From the NCBI GenBank assembly GCA_047630355.1, contig JBLHXN010000005.1, positions 7,585 through 71,584 of the forward strand: DNA of 64,000 nt, in the 5' to 3' direction. Below, one piece after another: positions 44,431-53,497 of the stretch. Positions within the stretch are counted from its first letter, which is position 1. Each line of letters starts with the position of its first letter. Made by a program: the position numbers and the translations under genes. The notes beneath the pieces are model-generated. The model was given only the letters and a program-made list of their open reading frames with translations, did not search any database and was not told where the DNA came from. Source of the DNA: JANQUM01 sp047630355. Lineage in GTDB: Bacteria > Bacteroidota > Bacteroidia > Cytophagales > Spirosomataceae.

Positions 44431-45525
44431 ATGTTTAAATTTTTGAGAAGTGTTATGTTTTTAGTGAACATACTTTTGGCATTTGTAACCTTGCTTGGGT
44501 ACCAACTTTGCTATTCGGCAGATATTGGGCACTGGGCGGCCGGGTTCATCATGTTGGCTACGCCTGCCTTTATTGTTTCTAATGTTGTGTTTTGTCTCTT
44601 TTGGTTGCTTACCAATTACCGCCAGATGTGGCTTTCGGGGTTAATTCTGTTGATTGGTATTCCGTTAATGGGGCGTTCTTTCCAGTTTCCTTCTTTTGAA
44701 AAAACAATGCTTACGGGTTCATCTGATATTAGTGTGCTGAGTTATAACGTAATGTATTGTAACTACGGAAGCTACACGCAGGATAAAACGACTGCCCTCG
44801 GTATTGTGAATGCACTGGACACGCTTTCGGCAGACATCAAGTGTTTTCAAGAGTTGTACAATAATGATAAAATGCCCGATTTGCGTACAATATATAAATT
44901 AACCGATACGCATCCGTACTATGCGTATATGCATTCTGCCGCTGATAATAATGAAGGACAGGGTAATATTGGTCTGGCGGTTTTCTCCAAACATCCGATT
45001 ATCAGAAAGCAGGAGGTATTCTGGAAACGAAATAATAATGGGATACTACTCACTGATATTGTGGTAAATGATGATACCATACGCGTGATTAATGTGCAAA
45101 TGCACTCTATGGGTATCAGGGTGCAGAAAGTGATTAATGCTCGTGACAATAAAGACGACGCAAAAGTAAAAGCAGAAACGAAGAATATTCTCAGTTTACT
45201 AAAGTCTGGCTTTGAAATTCGGCGAATCCAGGCCGATGAACTTGCAAAATGGATTGCCGATAGCCCGTACCCAACAATTGTCTGCGGAGATTTTAATGAA
45301 ATCCCGTTTGGTTACGCGTACGGACATACTAATAAATTACTGCAAAATGCTTTTGAAAGTTCTGGCAGCGGTTTTGGGTTTACTTACAACAGAGTGCCTA
45401 GTATTATTCGCATCGACAATCAATTCTACGATGATACAAAGATTGACAATTACTCTTTTGAAACGTTGAACAAGGCTCGTTTTTCGGATCATTATCCCGT
45501 TCGGGGGAGATATTTGGTACGGTGA
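44431..45525 (+). CDS. Membrane-anchored endonuclease/exonuclease/phosphatase family protein
   Basis: A 364-residue protein: three N-terminal transmembrane helices (about 8-28, 36-56 and 66-84), then an EEP-fold domain (about 100-364). Catalytic motifs visible are LSYNVMYCNY, CFQELYNN with the metal-binding Glu, INVQMHSMG, VCGDFNEIPFG with the Asp/Asn pair, IRIDNQF and the final SDHYPVRG with the general base His. The family hydrolyses phosphodiester bonds in nucleic acids or phospholipids; the target is unknown. It is divergent from rimP. A TATTTTTG box at 44376-44383 may be its -7 element. Confidence 0.88.
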   Translation: MFKFLRSVMFLVNILLAFVTLLGYQLCYSADIGHWAAGFIMLATPAFIVSNVVFCLFWLLTNYRQMWLSGLILLIGIPLMGRSFQFPSFEKTMLTGSSDISVLSYNVMYCNYGSYTQDKTTALGIVNALDTLSADIKCFQELYNNDKMPDLRTIYKLTDTHPYYAYMHSAADNNEGQGNIGLAVFSKHPIIRKQEVFWKRNNNGILLTDIVVNDDTIRVINVQMHSMGIRVQKVINARDNKDDAKVKAETKNILSLLKSGFEIRRIQADELAKWIADSPYPTIVCGDFNEIPFGYAYGHTNKLLQNAFESSGSGFGFTYNRVPSIIRIDNQFYDDTKIDNYSFETLNKARFSDHYPVRGRYLVR

Positions 45526-45580
45526 TACTATCTTTCCTATTACCAAAGATATACTTTTGGTAGAGTCTACCTTTGATCAA

Positions 45581-45627
45581 TTTTCAATTACCGTGTTTCT
45601 CAAAACGAAAAACACGGTAATTGAAAA
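45581..45627. terminator. Bidirectional terminator with an 18-bp perfect stem
   Basis: TTTTCAATTACCGTGTTT (45581-45598) pairs with its exact complement at 45610-45627 around an 11-nt loop. It lies between two convergent genes, the EEP gene and nadE. Confidence 0.9.
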
Positions 45628-45630
45628 GGT

Positions 45631-47655
45631 TTAAAACCCAATTACACCTTTCCTGCGTTTGGATTTTCCTTCTACATAGTCCGCGAGTTCCGCGAGTTCG
45701 CGGCGGTAACTTCCGCTCAAAATTGGGAAGCGGCACCAACTGCGTGGATCGAGGTTGTAATCATCTAAGTGGAAGCTGATGGCGTAGCGTTCGCGTTTCC
45801 ATTGGTTGCGGCTCCACAGCTTGAAGAAGCGTTCAATGTAAACGAACAGTAATTTCTTTTCTACTTTTTCGGCGTATTTTATTTCGAGGTATTTATAGCA
45901 GTCGAGCGGTGATTTTTTGTCTCGCACGGCAAGGTTTTCGATGGCGTTCAGGATTTCGTACGGCATCAGGTCGTCTTCGTCGGTTTGCTTTTTGTCTTTC
46001 GGACGAAGTTCGGCGGTGGGAGCAAGGCTGTTTACTTTTTTCAGACCTTCAATTTTAATGTGCTTTCCGCTTACTTCACAGCCCACTTTTTCGAGCCAGA
46101 TGAGCCAAAACCGCAGCCAATGCTTTTCAACTCCAGCGATTGGACTGATGCTTCCCGCCGTGTCGCCGTCCATGGTGGCGTAACCAACTGCTACTTCCGA
46201 ACGGTTTGAGGTGGAAATCAACAAATGGTTTGTTAAATTCGTTAGAAACCATACACTCGGAGCACGTACCCGTGCCTGAATATTTTGTAACGCAATGTCA
46301 TCAGTTTCCCACGAAAGTTCACGGTTAATTTGACTTTCGATTAATCCGGTATAGTTTTCTACCAATCCGTTGATATTGATATTGTAGAAAGTTGCTCCCA
46401 TTGATTTCGCTAATTGTTCGGCAGAATCGTAGGTGCCTTTTGAGCTATTTCCCGTTCCCTGATAAATCGTGTGAATTATTTCTTTAGAAATATCTTCCAC
46501 TGTTTCGGCTTCCTGAATTTTTTTGATGTGACTCAGCTTTGTTTTGAAAGCTTCCAACCCGATGCTTTCTTCGGCCAAACGCACCATCAAGCCGCACAAA
46601 GCGGTGCAAGCACTACTATCCGCCCCGCCAGAAAGTGAAATGGTAAAACCCTGCGAGTAAGATTTTCTCAAATAATCAAACAAACCAAGGCTTACAGCAC
46701 GGGCAAACTCCTCTTCTTTTAAATAACCGCCTTTTTCAAAAGCTTCCAATTCGGGATTGTGGAATCGGGGGGCAACGTCATCCGAAAACTTGAACGGAAC
46801 GCTTACCTTCCAACCGCTATCTGTTATCGGAGATTTAATGTAGGAATGATTCAGGCGATTCGTCTCAATATCTACCACGGCGGTTGTCAACGTAAAGTCG
46901 GCGTAGCTGAACCGGGGACTTGATTCGAGAAGTTCGCCGTTTGAGGCGATCATGGCGTCTCCGTCAAAAATTAACCGACCGGATTCGTTGCCCAATAAAT
47001 TGGTGTACACGTACGCACAGGCAAAGGTGCGGGAGCCGTCAATGACCAATCGCTCACGAGTCATGTATTTTGTGAATGAAAACGGACTGGCACTCGGGTT
47101 TAAGATAATATCAACGCCTCTGTCAAAAAGCCGCCGTCCGGGACGATCCGCTATCCAGCCATCTTCGCAAATTTCGAGCCCGACTTTTATTCCGTCAAAA
47201 TCGAACACTAAATCTCCGATTGGGTATTTAATTTCGTCAATAATAATTTCGTTCTGTGTATTTGCGGGCCAACGGTGAAACCAGCGGTCTTCGTAAAAAA
47301 CGCCGTAGTTTGGCAAATGCTGTTTGCAGACAAAACCCACTATGTTTTTATTGGCAATAATGCAGGCGGCATTGTAAATTTTGTTGCGAAATTCGATGGG
47401 TAATCCAACCGAGACAATCATACCGGATGTGTGCAGCTTTATGTCGTCGAGGCAATCTAAGGCTTGTTGTCTAACGTCAGGAGCGTAGAAGGCGTCTTCA
47501 CAGCCGTAACCGGTAACGCATAATTCTGGAAGACATAAGATACTTACGTCCTGATAGTGAGCGGCTTCAATCGCCGAAACGATATTCCGGGTATTAGATT
47601 CCCAATCTATAGGTGTCTGATTCAACGCTCCGGCACCAACTTTTACTAATTTCAT
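45631..47655 (-). CDS. nadE: Glutamine-dependent NAD+ synthetase
   Basis: It amidates nicotinic acid adenine dinucleotide to NAD+ in the last step of NAD synthesis. The 674-residue protein has an N-terminal nitrilase-type glutaminase domain, with the probable Glu44-Lys111-Cys163 triad (LPELCVTG, CKQHLPNY, LEICEDGW), and a C-terminal synthetase with the PP-loop SGGADSS (342-348), EVAVGYATMDGD and LAPTAELRPK. The two-domain form uses glutamine as the ammonia source. It stands alone on the minus strand between two terminators. Confidence 0.96.
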   Translation of the reverse strand: MKLVKVGAGALNQTPIDWESNTRNIVSAIEAAHYQDVSILCLPELCVTGYGCEDAFYAPDVRQQALDCLDDIKLHTSGMIVSVGLPIEFRNKIYNAACIIANKNIVGFVCKQHLPNYGVFYEDRWFHRWPANTQNEIIIDEIKYPIGDLVFDFDGIKVGLEICEDGWIADRPGRRLFDRGVDIILNPSASPFSFTKYMTRERLVIDGSRTFACAYVYTNLLGNESGRLIFDGDAMIASNGELLESSPRFSYADFTLTTAVVDIETNRLNHSYIKSPITDSGWKVSVPFKFSDDVAPRFHNPELEAFEKGGYLKEEEFARAVSLGLFDYLRKSYSQGFTISLSGGADSSACTALCGLMVRLAEESIGLEAFKTKLSHIKKIQEAETVEDISKEIIHTIYQGTGNSSKGTYDSAEQLAKSMGATFYNININGLVENYTGLIESQINRELSWETDDIALQNIQARVRAPSVWFLTNLTNHLLISTSNRSEVAVGYATMDGDTAGSISPIAGVEKHWLRFWLIWLEKVGCEVSGKHIKIEGLKKVNSLAPTAELRPKDKKQTDEDDLMPYEILNAIENLAVRDKKSPLDCYKYLEIKYAEKVEKKLLFVYIERFFKLWSRNQWKRERYAISFHLDDYNLDPRSWCRFPILSGSYRRELAELADYVEGKSKRRKGVIGF

Positions 47656-47844
47656 TCAATTATTTTTAGGGTATTCTTTTAATAGCAGTCAATATCTTAA
47701 CTAAAGGTACAGGTTTATGGTTTTTTCCGAAAGGAATTAATCCAAACTGAATTATTTTAAAAAATAGGTGACTCGTTAAATCCGTGTGCGTAAAGAATAT
47801 AACTTTAATTAACTACTATTGATTGAGAACCTTTTGAATAGAAA

Positions 47845-47873
47845 AAACGGCTACCCCAAAAAGGTAGCCGTTT
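47845..47873 (-). terminator. Terminator after the small conserved gene
   Basis: AAACGGCTACC pairs with GGTAGCCGTTT around CCAAAAA. On the minus strand it is followed by TTTCTATTC, 34 bp after the stop of the 56-residue gene. Confidence 0.85.
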
Positions 47874-47906
47874 GCTTTTTTACTACTTAGCATGAAAAAA
47901 CTTTTG

Positions 47907-48077
47907 TTAGAAGGTAGCGTGTTCCGATTGAATAGCGATTGAATTGCTTCGCCACCATGACTTTAATCGGCTAATTTCTTCCTGAGTGGAATTCTTGAAC
48001 GCTTTGCGTGCTTCCTTTTTGAAAATCCGAGCATCGAAACTCACTTTTTTCAGTATCAACTTATTGTATTCAAACAT
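47907..48077 (-). CDS. Small conserved Bacteroidota protein of unknown function
   Basis: A 56-residue, basic, probably helical protein beginning MFEYNKLILKKVSFDARIFKKEARKAF and containing LKSWWRSN. It resembles short hypothetical proteins in many Cytophagales that start with a FEYxKxILxKVSFDxxLFxKE pattern, as far as I recall. No catalytic motif is seen. I chose the start at 48077 on this resemblance; ATG codons at 48083 and 48125 are also in frame. It lies 67 bp after the prohibitin gene on the same strand and is followed by a strong terminator. Confidence 0.6.
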   Translation of the reverse strand: MFEYNKLILKKVSFDARIFKKEARKAFKNSTQEEISRLKSWWRSNSIAIQSEHATF

Positions 48078-48144
48078 TGTCATGATAGAAGAATTTAAAG
48101 AATGAGGAGAAAGTAGCTTATTCAATTTCTAACGCTTTACAGGA

Positions 48145-48927
48145 TTACTTCACGTCTGGGTTAATCATCAATGGCTGATCAGCACTTGTGATAATTATCT
48201 TTGTATTGGGTGAAGTTGACAGTTTGTTAAAAGCTTCGATGGCTTTAAACTGAATCAGTAAAGGGGTCAAACCTTCGGCGATTAGTTTTTGAGAATCCCG
48301 GATTCCCTGAGCTTCAATGGTACGGCGTTGAGCTTCCTGACGCTCTTTATCCAATACAAATTCCATGCGTTGTGAATCTTGCTCGGCTTCGAGTTTATCC
48401 TCTATAGCTTTTGTGAGTCCGGCGGGAAGTACGATACTTTTCAGAAGTACGGCTTCCACAAAGAAGCCCCGTTCTTTAAGTTGTTTCATCATCACTTCCT
48501 GAATTTCCTTCTCTATTTTAGAACGTTCCCCGGTGTGCATATCTTTGGCGAAATACCGGGCGGAAACATCGGCTACCGCTGAGCGGAAAACGGGTAAAAT
48601 AACTACTTCTTCGTAGTTTTTACCTAATTTTTCGACAATTTTCGGGGCGTATTCTCCTTCCAAGCGGTAAAGAATCGAAACGTCTGATTGTACAGTTAAC
48701 CCTTCTTTTGACGGAAGTGGCGTCCGTACCTCAACATTCATGGTTCGGGTGGGGAGCTTCGTGATGGTGGTGGTGAACGGGTTAAAGCCTCTCGCCCCTT
48801 CCATCAGTGGCTTCGGGCTGATTTTACCGAATGATCTTTTTACACCCACTTCGCCTTGGCGAATGACTGTACAACCGCCAAAAATAGTGGCGGAGACGAC
48901 ACATAATGCTATCAATTGATTTTTCAT
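48145..48927 (-). CDS. Prohibitin/SPFH-domain lipoprotein
   Basis: A 260-residue SPFH-domain protein with a short lipoprotein-like signal (SATIFGGC, Cys18) in place of the usual transmembrane helix. The domain (about 20-190) has VIRQGEVGVKRSFGKI and GLTVQSDVSILYRL. A helical coiled-coil tail follows (EAEQDSQRMEFVLDKERQEAQRRTIEAQG). SPFH proteins form membrane-bound ring complexes that often protect or regulate proteases. The start at 48927 agrees with a TAGTTTTG -7 box (minus strand) at 48970-48977, which excludes a longer frame from 48972. Confidence 0.85.
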   Translation of the reverse strand: MKNQLIALCVVSATIFGGCTVIRQGEVGVKRSFGKISPKPLMEGARGFNPFTTTITKLPTRTMNVEVRTPLPSKEGLTVQSDVSILYRLEGEYAPKIVEKLGKNYEEVVILPVFRSAVADVSARYFAKDMHTGERSKIEKEIQEVMMKQLKERGFFVEAVLLKSIVLPAGLTKAIEDKLEAEQDSQRMEFVLDKERQEAQRRTIEAQGIRDSQKLIAEGLTPLLIQFKAIEAFNKLSTSPNTKIIITSADQPLMINPDVK

Positions 48928-49028
48928 AAGGATGAATTTTGAATTCTGTAGTTGTGTTTTTTTGTGATTCAAAACTACTACTTAAACTTTAATCTGAAGT
49001 TAATCTCAAATTAGAAGTAAGTTAGAAA

Positions 49029-50387
49029 TTAGCGGGGAAGTTTTACGGTAAAAATAGTACCTTCATCCTGACTTGACACAACTATTAGTGAGCCGTGGTG
49101 CAATTCTATAACCTGTTTCACCAGCGATAATCCTACTCCGTGCCCTTTGATATTTCGGGAATTTTTTCCCCGTTTGAAAGGCTCAAAAATAGTCGTTTGA
49201 TCTTCGGGGGAAATTGGTGTTCCAGAATTCTTAAATGTTAGCGAAATCTCGCTGTCGAGTACATCAAGGGTCACTTCCACTACGTTGTCTTTTCCGAATT
49301 TTGCACCGTTATCTATCAAATTAACAATGGCGGTGTAAATAAGCGGTTCGTTGGCGTACATTTCGGGAAGGAGTTCGTTGGGGTCATCGTAGCTTATCAA
49401 TATCTCATAGGAACTATTTTTATTTTTGAGTTCCGTTTGTGCCTGTAAAAGAACCTGTACTAAGTTGATTAGTTCATGCTTAATTTCTTCTTGATGATTT
49501 TTAATACTCGTCAAGTCTAAAAGGTTATTAGTAAGCTTATTAAGTTGTTGAATGTCGTCCAAGATCGACTTCATAGACTCGCGTAATTCAGCCGCTTCGG
49601 TATCAACCATGAGCGATACCTGAATTTGTCCGGTAATAGAAGTAAGCGGAGTGCGGAGTTCGTGTGAAGCATGCGAGACAAATGCCTTTTGCGTGTTAAA
49701 AGCTTCTTCCAATCGGTTGAGCATCTGATTAAACCGGATAGAAAGCTGTTCTAACTCGTCTGTTCGTTTGCCTTCGTTGAGCCGCAATCCAATTTTTGAA
49801 CCGGTAATTTTATCGATTTCCTGAATAATTTTTTTAATCGGGGATAAGAACCTTTCCGTTAGATACCATCCTGCCAGTAAACTCAATAACACAATTCCGA
49901 TCCAACCGAATAGAAGCATTAGGCGAAGGTTACTCTGCTTACTAAGTCCGTATTTATCAAACGCCTCCATAACCACAATCTGCTTTTCTCCATTGAGTTC
50001 GAAGACAGTTCCGAAGACATCATAATCTTCTATTCGCCAAAAGTATTCGCTGTTTTCCCTAATTTTTTCTAACTGCTGGGCAGATATTCGGGAGCTTAAT
50101 GTGTTACCACTTTCATAGCTTACGTTACCTTGCAAGTCAAAAATGGCAATTTCTTCGTTGGTCAGTGTTGTGATTTGTCTTTTTGTAAGTTGTCTGAATA
50201 ATTCGGGACTGATCAAGTCTTTACTCGAAAGAAAAGTTGCGGAAGTAATGGCTTCTTTCCGCAACCGCTCTTTAAATTCCCGTGTTTGATGAAATTCCGC
50301 TTCAAAGTATATCACTAAACAAAAGATGCCTAAAAGCATACTAACAATGCCTGTAAAGAGAAATGTGAAACGGGTGCGTATGGTCAT
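49029..50387 (-). CDS. Sensor histidine kinase
   Basis: A 452-residue inner-membrane kinase. Two transmembrane helices (about 8-28 and 155-176) flank a periplasmic sensor domain of about 125 residues. A HAMP domain (about 178-230) leads to the dimerisation/phosphotransfer helix with SHELRTP (His242), and an ATPase domain with NLIDNGAKFG (N box), FKNSGTPI and GHGVGLSLV (G box). Its start overlaps the response-regulator stop by 4 bp, so the two form a translationally coupled pair. The signal is unknown. Confidence 0.94.
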   Translation of the reverse strand: MTIRTRFTFLFTGIVSMLLGIFCLVIYFEAEFHQTREFKERLRKEAITSATFLSSKDLISPELFRQLTKRQITTLTNEEIAIFDLQGNVSYESGNTLSSRISAQQLEKIRENSEYFWRIEDYDVFGTVFELNGEKQIVVMEAFDKYGLSKQSNLRLMLLFGWIGIVLLSLLAGWYLTERFLSPIKKIIQEIDKITGSKIGLRLNEGKRTDELEQLSIRFNQMLNRLEEAFNTQKAFVSHASHELRTPLTSITGQIQVSLMVDTEAAELRESMKSILDDIQQLNKLTNNLLDLTSIKNHQEEIKHELINLVQVLLQAQTELKNKNSSYEILISYDDPNELLPEMYANEPLIYTAIVNLIDNGAKFGKDNVVEVTLDVLDSEISLTFKNSGTPISPEDQTTIFEPFKRGKNSRNIKGHGVGLSLVKQVIELHHGSLIVVSSQDEGTIFTVKLPR

Positions 50388-51079
50388 TTTACTTTCATCA
50401 TGTAGCCCATACCAATCATCGTGTGAATTAATTTTTCAGGATAATTTTTGTCAACTTTTTTTCGTAAGTAATTAATGTAAACCTCTACGAAATTAGTCCC
50501 GGTGTCAAAATTAATGTCCCATACGCTTTCGGCTATATCGACTTTTGATACCACCCGCCCGTTATTTTGCATCAAATATTCGAGTAAAACGTATTCCTTG
50601 GCAGTCAAAGCGATAGAATTACCCGCTCGGCGAGCTACTTTTTCTTTTAAGTCTAATTCTAAATCTCCTACCACAATGAGTTCTTCTTCCTTACAATCAG
50701 TTCCGGCTCGTTTAATCAGGGCATTTACCCGCACCAACAGCTCCATAAAGTCGAAAGGCTTTACTAAATAATCGTCCGTTCCGACCTCAAAGCCGGAAAG
50801 CTTATCAGCCACCGTTCCCATTGCGGTAAGCATCAGAATCGGAACTTTAGAGTTTTGTTCACGAATCCTTTTGCAGACATCCAGACCGCTCATATCCGGC
50901 AAGCCAATGTCAAGAATTATTGTTGCGTACTCGTTCTTACTGAACAACTCCAATGCCTCTTTTGCCGTGTAGGCTACTTCAGGAGCAAAGTTTTGTGTTT
51001 CGAGTCCTTTTTTTATGAATGTGGCGACTTTGATTTCGTCTTCAACTATCAGAATATTATTTTTCACTTCTTTTTTCAT
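50384..51079 (-). CDS. OmpR/PhoB-family response regulator
   Basis: A 231-residue regulator, the partner of the following kinase. Receiver domain (1-120): acidic pair in VEDE, phospho-acceptor Asp57 in ILDIGLPDMSG, Thr in MLTA and Lys in LVKPF. Winged-helix domain (130-229): LTAKEYVLLEYLMQNNGRVVSK, VYINYLRKKVD and the complete wing LIHTMIGMGYMM. It is the intact counterpart of the broken gene at 2591-3250, which lacks exactly this wing. A TAATTTTG box (minus strand, 51139-51146) may be its promoter. Confidence 0.95.
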   Translation of the reverse strand: MKKEVKNNILIVEDEIKVATFIKKGLETQNFAPEVAYTAKEALELFSKNEYATIILDIGLPDMSGLDVCKRIREQNSKVPILMLTAMGTVADKLSGFEVGTDDYLVKPFDFMELLVRVNALIKRAGTDCKEEELIVVGDLELDLKEKVARRAGNSIALTAKEYVLLEYLMQNNGRVVSKVDIAESVWDINFDTGTNFVEVYINYLRKKVDKNYPEKLIHTMIGMGYMMKVK

Positions 51080-51197
51080 AGGTGTAATTGCTAAAACGTA
51101 TCATTTGGAATAATTTATACCTCACGATTTAACTGATACAAAATTACGTGCTGTTTCTTAAGCTGTACTTAGAGCTAAATTAGAATAGTATTATAAA

Positions 51198-52394
51198 TCA
51201 GGCGGGAGTACTGCTAAGAATTGCTGGTTTGTTCTTGGCAATAATAATTTCGGTCAATTTTATCCAGAATGGGCTGATTAGCAGCGTGAGGGAAATCAAA
51301 CTGATGGTAAATTTGTATTCGTACTCTCCAATAATATCAAGGTAAAATGAGCTAGAAACAAGCAAAAAACTTAATTCACCAATCTGAGCTAAATATGCAC
51401 CACCCAAAAGAGCGTCAAACCAAGAATTATCGAAGACCCGCAAAATAATGGTGTTGATGAAATGGTTGGTTACGTACACCGTCAGTAATACCAAAATAAC
51501 TGGTAACCAATTTTGTGCTATGAATCTAAAATCTATTTGTAACCCAACTCCAGCGAAGAAAAACGCCACAAATATTACTCGAAATGCGTGGAGGGTATCG
51601 TGAATCCATGCGGTAGATTTCGAACTGTGCAAATACATACCGCCCACAAAAGCCCCAAGGGCAGGAGATAAGCCAAATAACGAAGTCAGTAACGCTCCGC
51701 CAAAGCAGAAAATAATAGCTAAGAAAACCTGTAACTCGTGGTCGTCAAGAATTTTGCTTGAAAAAGGAAGTCTCACTCTACGGCGTTTATAAATGTAAAC
51801 CAACGTCAGAATGAACAAAATACCGCCGATTATCATAACCATGATATTGGTAACTGACTCTGCTTTACCTCCCATCAAAGAAGTGCAAATGAGCATCGGT
51901 ACAATGATAATATCTTGCGTCAGAAGAATACTCAGAACGTTTTTTCCGATTTTGGTATCTAATAAATTGTTGTCTTGTAGAAGTTTTATAATAACTGCCG
52001 AACTGCTCAATGCGATTACAAAACCTAACAGAATAATCCGCTGAATCTGCCACCCGAAAATGTAGCCAATTCCGAACATTATTACCACGCTGATTACTAC
52101 CTGAAGGGTAGTTCCTACGGCAGCGATTTTCCACTGCTGCACAAGCTTGGGTAAACTTATCTCCAGACCGATGAAGAAAAGTAACAGCAAGATGCCAATT
52201 TCACCCATGTGGTGAATGGTTTCCGGACTTTTCACGATTCCCAAGACATTCTCACCGAAGAGTACTCCAATAAAAATGTAGCCAATAATGTACGGTTGTT
52301 TGACTTTTTTTAACAAAAAACCAATGATAACTAATAAAATGGCAACAGCTGATATGGCACCAACTACGGGGTCTACTCTTGAAAGGATATCCAT
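51198..52394 (-). CDS. CPA2-family cation:proton antiporter
   Basis: A 398-residue inner-membrane protein with about 12 hydrophobic segments, matching the membrane domain of KefB/KefC-type antiporters. Typical segments are QPYIIGYIFIGVLFGENVLG, GEIGILLLLFFIGLEISL, SSSAVIIKLLQD and LSPALGAFVGGMYL. The C-terminal TrkA-N nucleotide-binding domain of KefC is missing, so it belongs to the shorter NapA-like members. It should exchange sodium or potassium for protons. It is divergent from the gene at 52507. Confidence 0.9.
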   Translation of the reverse strand: MDILSRVDPVVGAISAVAILLVIIGFLLKKVKQPYIIGYIFIGVLFGENVLGIVKSPETIHHMGEIGILLLLFFIGLEISLPKLVQQWKIAAVGTTLQVVISVVIMFGIGYIFGWQIQRIILLGFVIALSSSAVIIKLLQDNNLLDTKIGKNVLSILLTQDIIIVPMLICTSLMGGKAESVTNIMVMIIGGILFILTLVYIYKRRRVRLPFSSKILDDHELQVFLAIIFCFGGALLTSLFGLSPALGAFVGGMYLHSSKSTAWIHDTLHAFRVIFVAFFFAGVGLQIDFRFIAQNWLPVILVLLTVYVTNHFINTIILRVFDNSWFDALLGGAYLAQIGELSFLLVSSSFYLDIIGEYEYKFTISLISLTLLISPFWIKLTEIIIAKNKPAILSSTPA

Positions 52395-52506
52395 AGGGTA
52401 TTTAATACTTTGTGTACGTGTTTTGATTAAGAAACGAGTACAATACTACACACTAATGGAAAATTTTATATTTTTGTTGAAGCTTTTTATTCACAAAACA
52501 GCAAAA

Positions 52507-53016
52507 ATGCTCTCCGATCAGTTAATTATTTCCGGTATTCGTATTGGTGGAACTCGTGAAAACGAGGCTATTCAGGCTATTTACGACAATTTTAGTTACA
52601 CGTTGCAGAAGTTTATTTCTCTGAAACAAGAAGAATCTAACGCAGCTATTATTTGGGAAGCGGTAGAATGTTTCGTGAACGGAGTGAAAAATGATCTTAT
52701 TGTTCCGTCGCCGAAAGATGGAACGGGGGTGGAGTTTTATCTGAATAGAATTGGTCAGAAAATAAAATACCCGGAAAAATTGGCTATCCCAGAAGTTGAA
52801 AAACTTTTTGAGGATAAAGCAGTCTGGGATTATTACCTCGGTATTCTGAAAGATACAGAAGGTTCTGGTAACCAGTTACTTACCCGAAGTTTTGGAAAGG
52901 GAACACCGGTTAAAGAATTAGCCGGAAAACTTATTGCCAAAGGCAAATATAATTCGGTCGAGACTGTTAAATCTGAGAAGTACAAGCTGTTAACAGACAT
53001 ACTCCCAAATCTTTAA
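52507..53016 (+). CDS. Hypothetical protein, possible divergent sigma-factor-like fold
   Basis: A 169-residue cytoplasmic protein I do not recognise with certainty. The first 60 residues (GTRENEAIQAIYDNFSYTLQKFISLKQEE, IWEAVECFVNGVKN) look like ECF sigma region 2, and the end (LLTRSFGKGTPVKELAGKLIAKGKYNSVETVKSEKYKLL) could be a degenerate region 4 helix-turn-helix. The key DNA-contact residues of either region cannot be confirmed. The start at 52507 fits a TATTTTTG box at 52469-52476; longer frames to 52288 overlap the antiporter gene. No anti-sigma gene is adjacent. Confidence 0.5.
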   Translation: MLSDQLIISGIRIGGTRENEAIQAIYDNFSYTLQKFISLKQEESNAAIIWEAVECFVNGVKNDLIVPSPKDGTGVEFYLNRIGQKIKYPEKLAIPEVEKLFEDKAVWDYYLGILKDTEGSGNQLLTRSFGKGTPVKELAGKLIAKGKYNSVETVKSEKYKLLTDILPNL

Positions 53017-53032
53017 CAAGTCTTTCCTTAAT

Positions 53033-53488
53033 CTACTTCTTGTCGAAAGTTGCAGTTATTATTCCGGAAGCATCTTCAATAACGAATACGAATTTCTTAT
53101 TTCCGTCAAATTTGTACGTTCCTTCGTACAAGAACCTGTCATCATTCAGACTGAATGTCCCGTTGTCTAATATGGTATAAGTGCCAGATTGGGCTGCTGG
53201 AAAAAACTGGAGAGATTGCCCGTCTTCACTCACACAACTGCTCGGAAAACTAGTCACGTAAGCTCCTTCAGAAAAAGTTATTCGGTTTTCACCAATGCAA
53301 GGAAATAGTTTCTTGATCTCGGTAATAAAGTCCACTTCCTGCATAGAACCAGGATTCACTGCTACGAAGTTGGTTAACTCCCAAGTTCCTTGCAACCTAA
53401 TTTCTGGCGTGTCTTCCGTCTTATCACAGGAGGTAAACAAGGTGACGGCCAACAAGCAAAAAAGGCTATTTTTGAGTAATGTTTTCAA
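53033..53488 (-). CDS. Lipocalin-like lipoprotein
   Basis: A 151-residue lipoprotein (lipobox LFTSC, Cys21) with a small beta-barrel-type domain: LQGTWELTNF near the start, GTYTILDNGTFSLND and YEGTYKFDGNKKFVFVIED. This is the pattern of lipocalin-like/DUF5004-type proteins common in Bacteroidota. The ligand is unknown. It begins 9 bp after the glgB stop on the same strand, so it is probably cotranscribed with glgB. The two products act in different compartments and a shared role is not apparent. Confidence 0.75.
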   Translation of the reverse strand: MKTLLKNSLFCLLAVTLFTSCDKTEDTPEIRLQGTWELTNFVAVNPGSMQEVDFITEIKKLFPCIGENRITFSEGAYVTSFPSSCVSEDGQSLQFFPAAQSGTYTILDNGTFSLNDDRFLYEGTYKFDGNKKFVFVIEDASGIITATFDKK

Positions 53489-53497
53489 ATTGATAAA

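Noticed and set aside
52288..52506. Longer N-terminus for the gene at 52507
   Set aside because: It overlaps the start of the antiporter gene, and a TATTTTTG box places transcription start after it.
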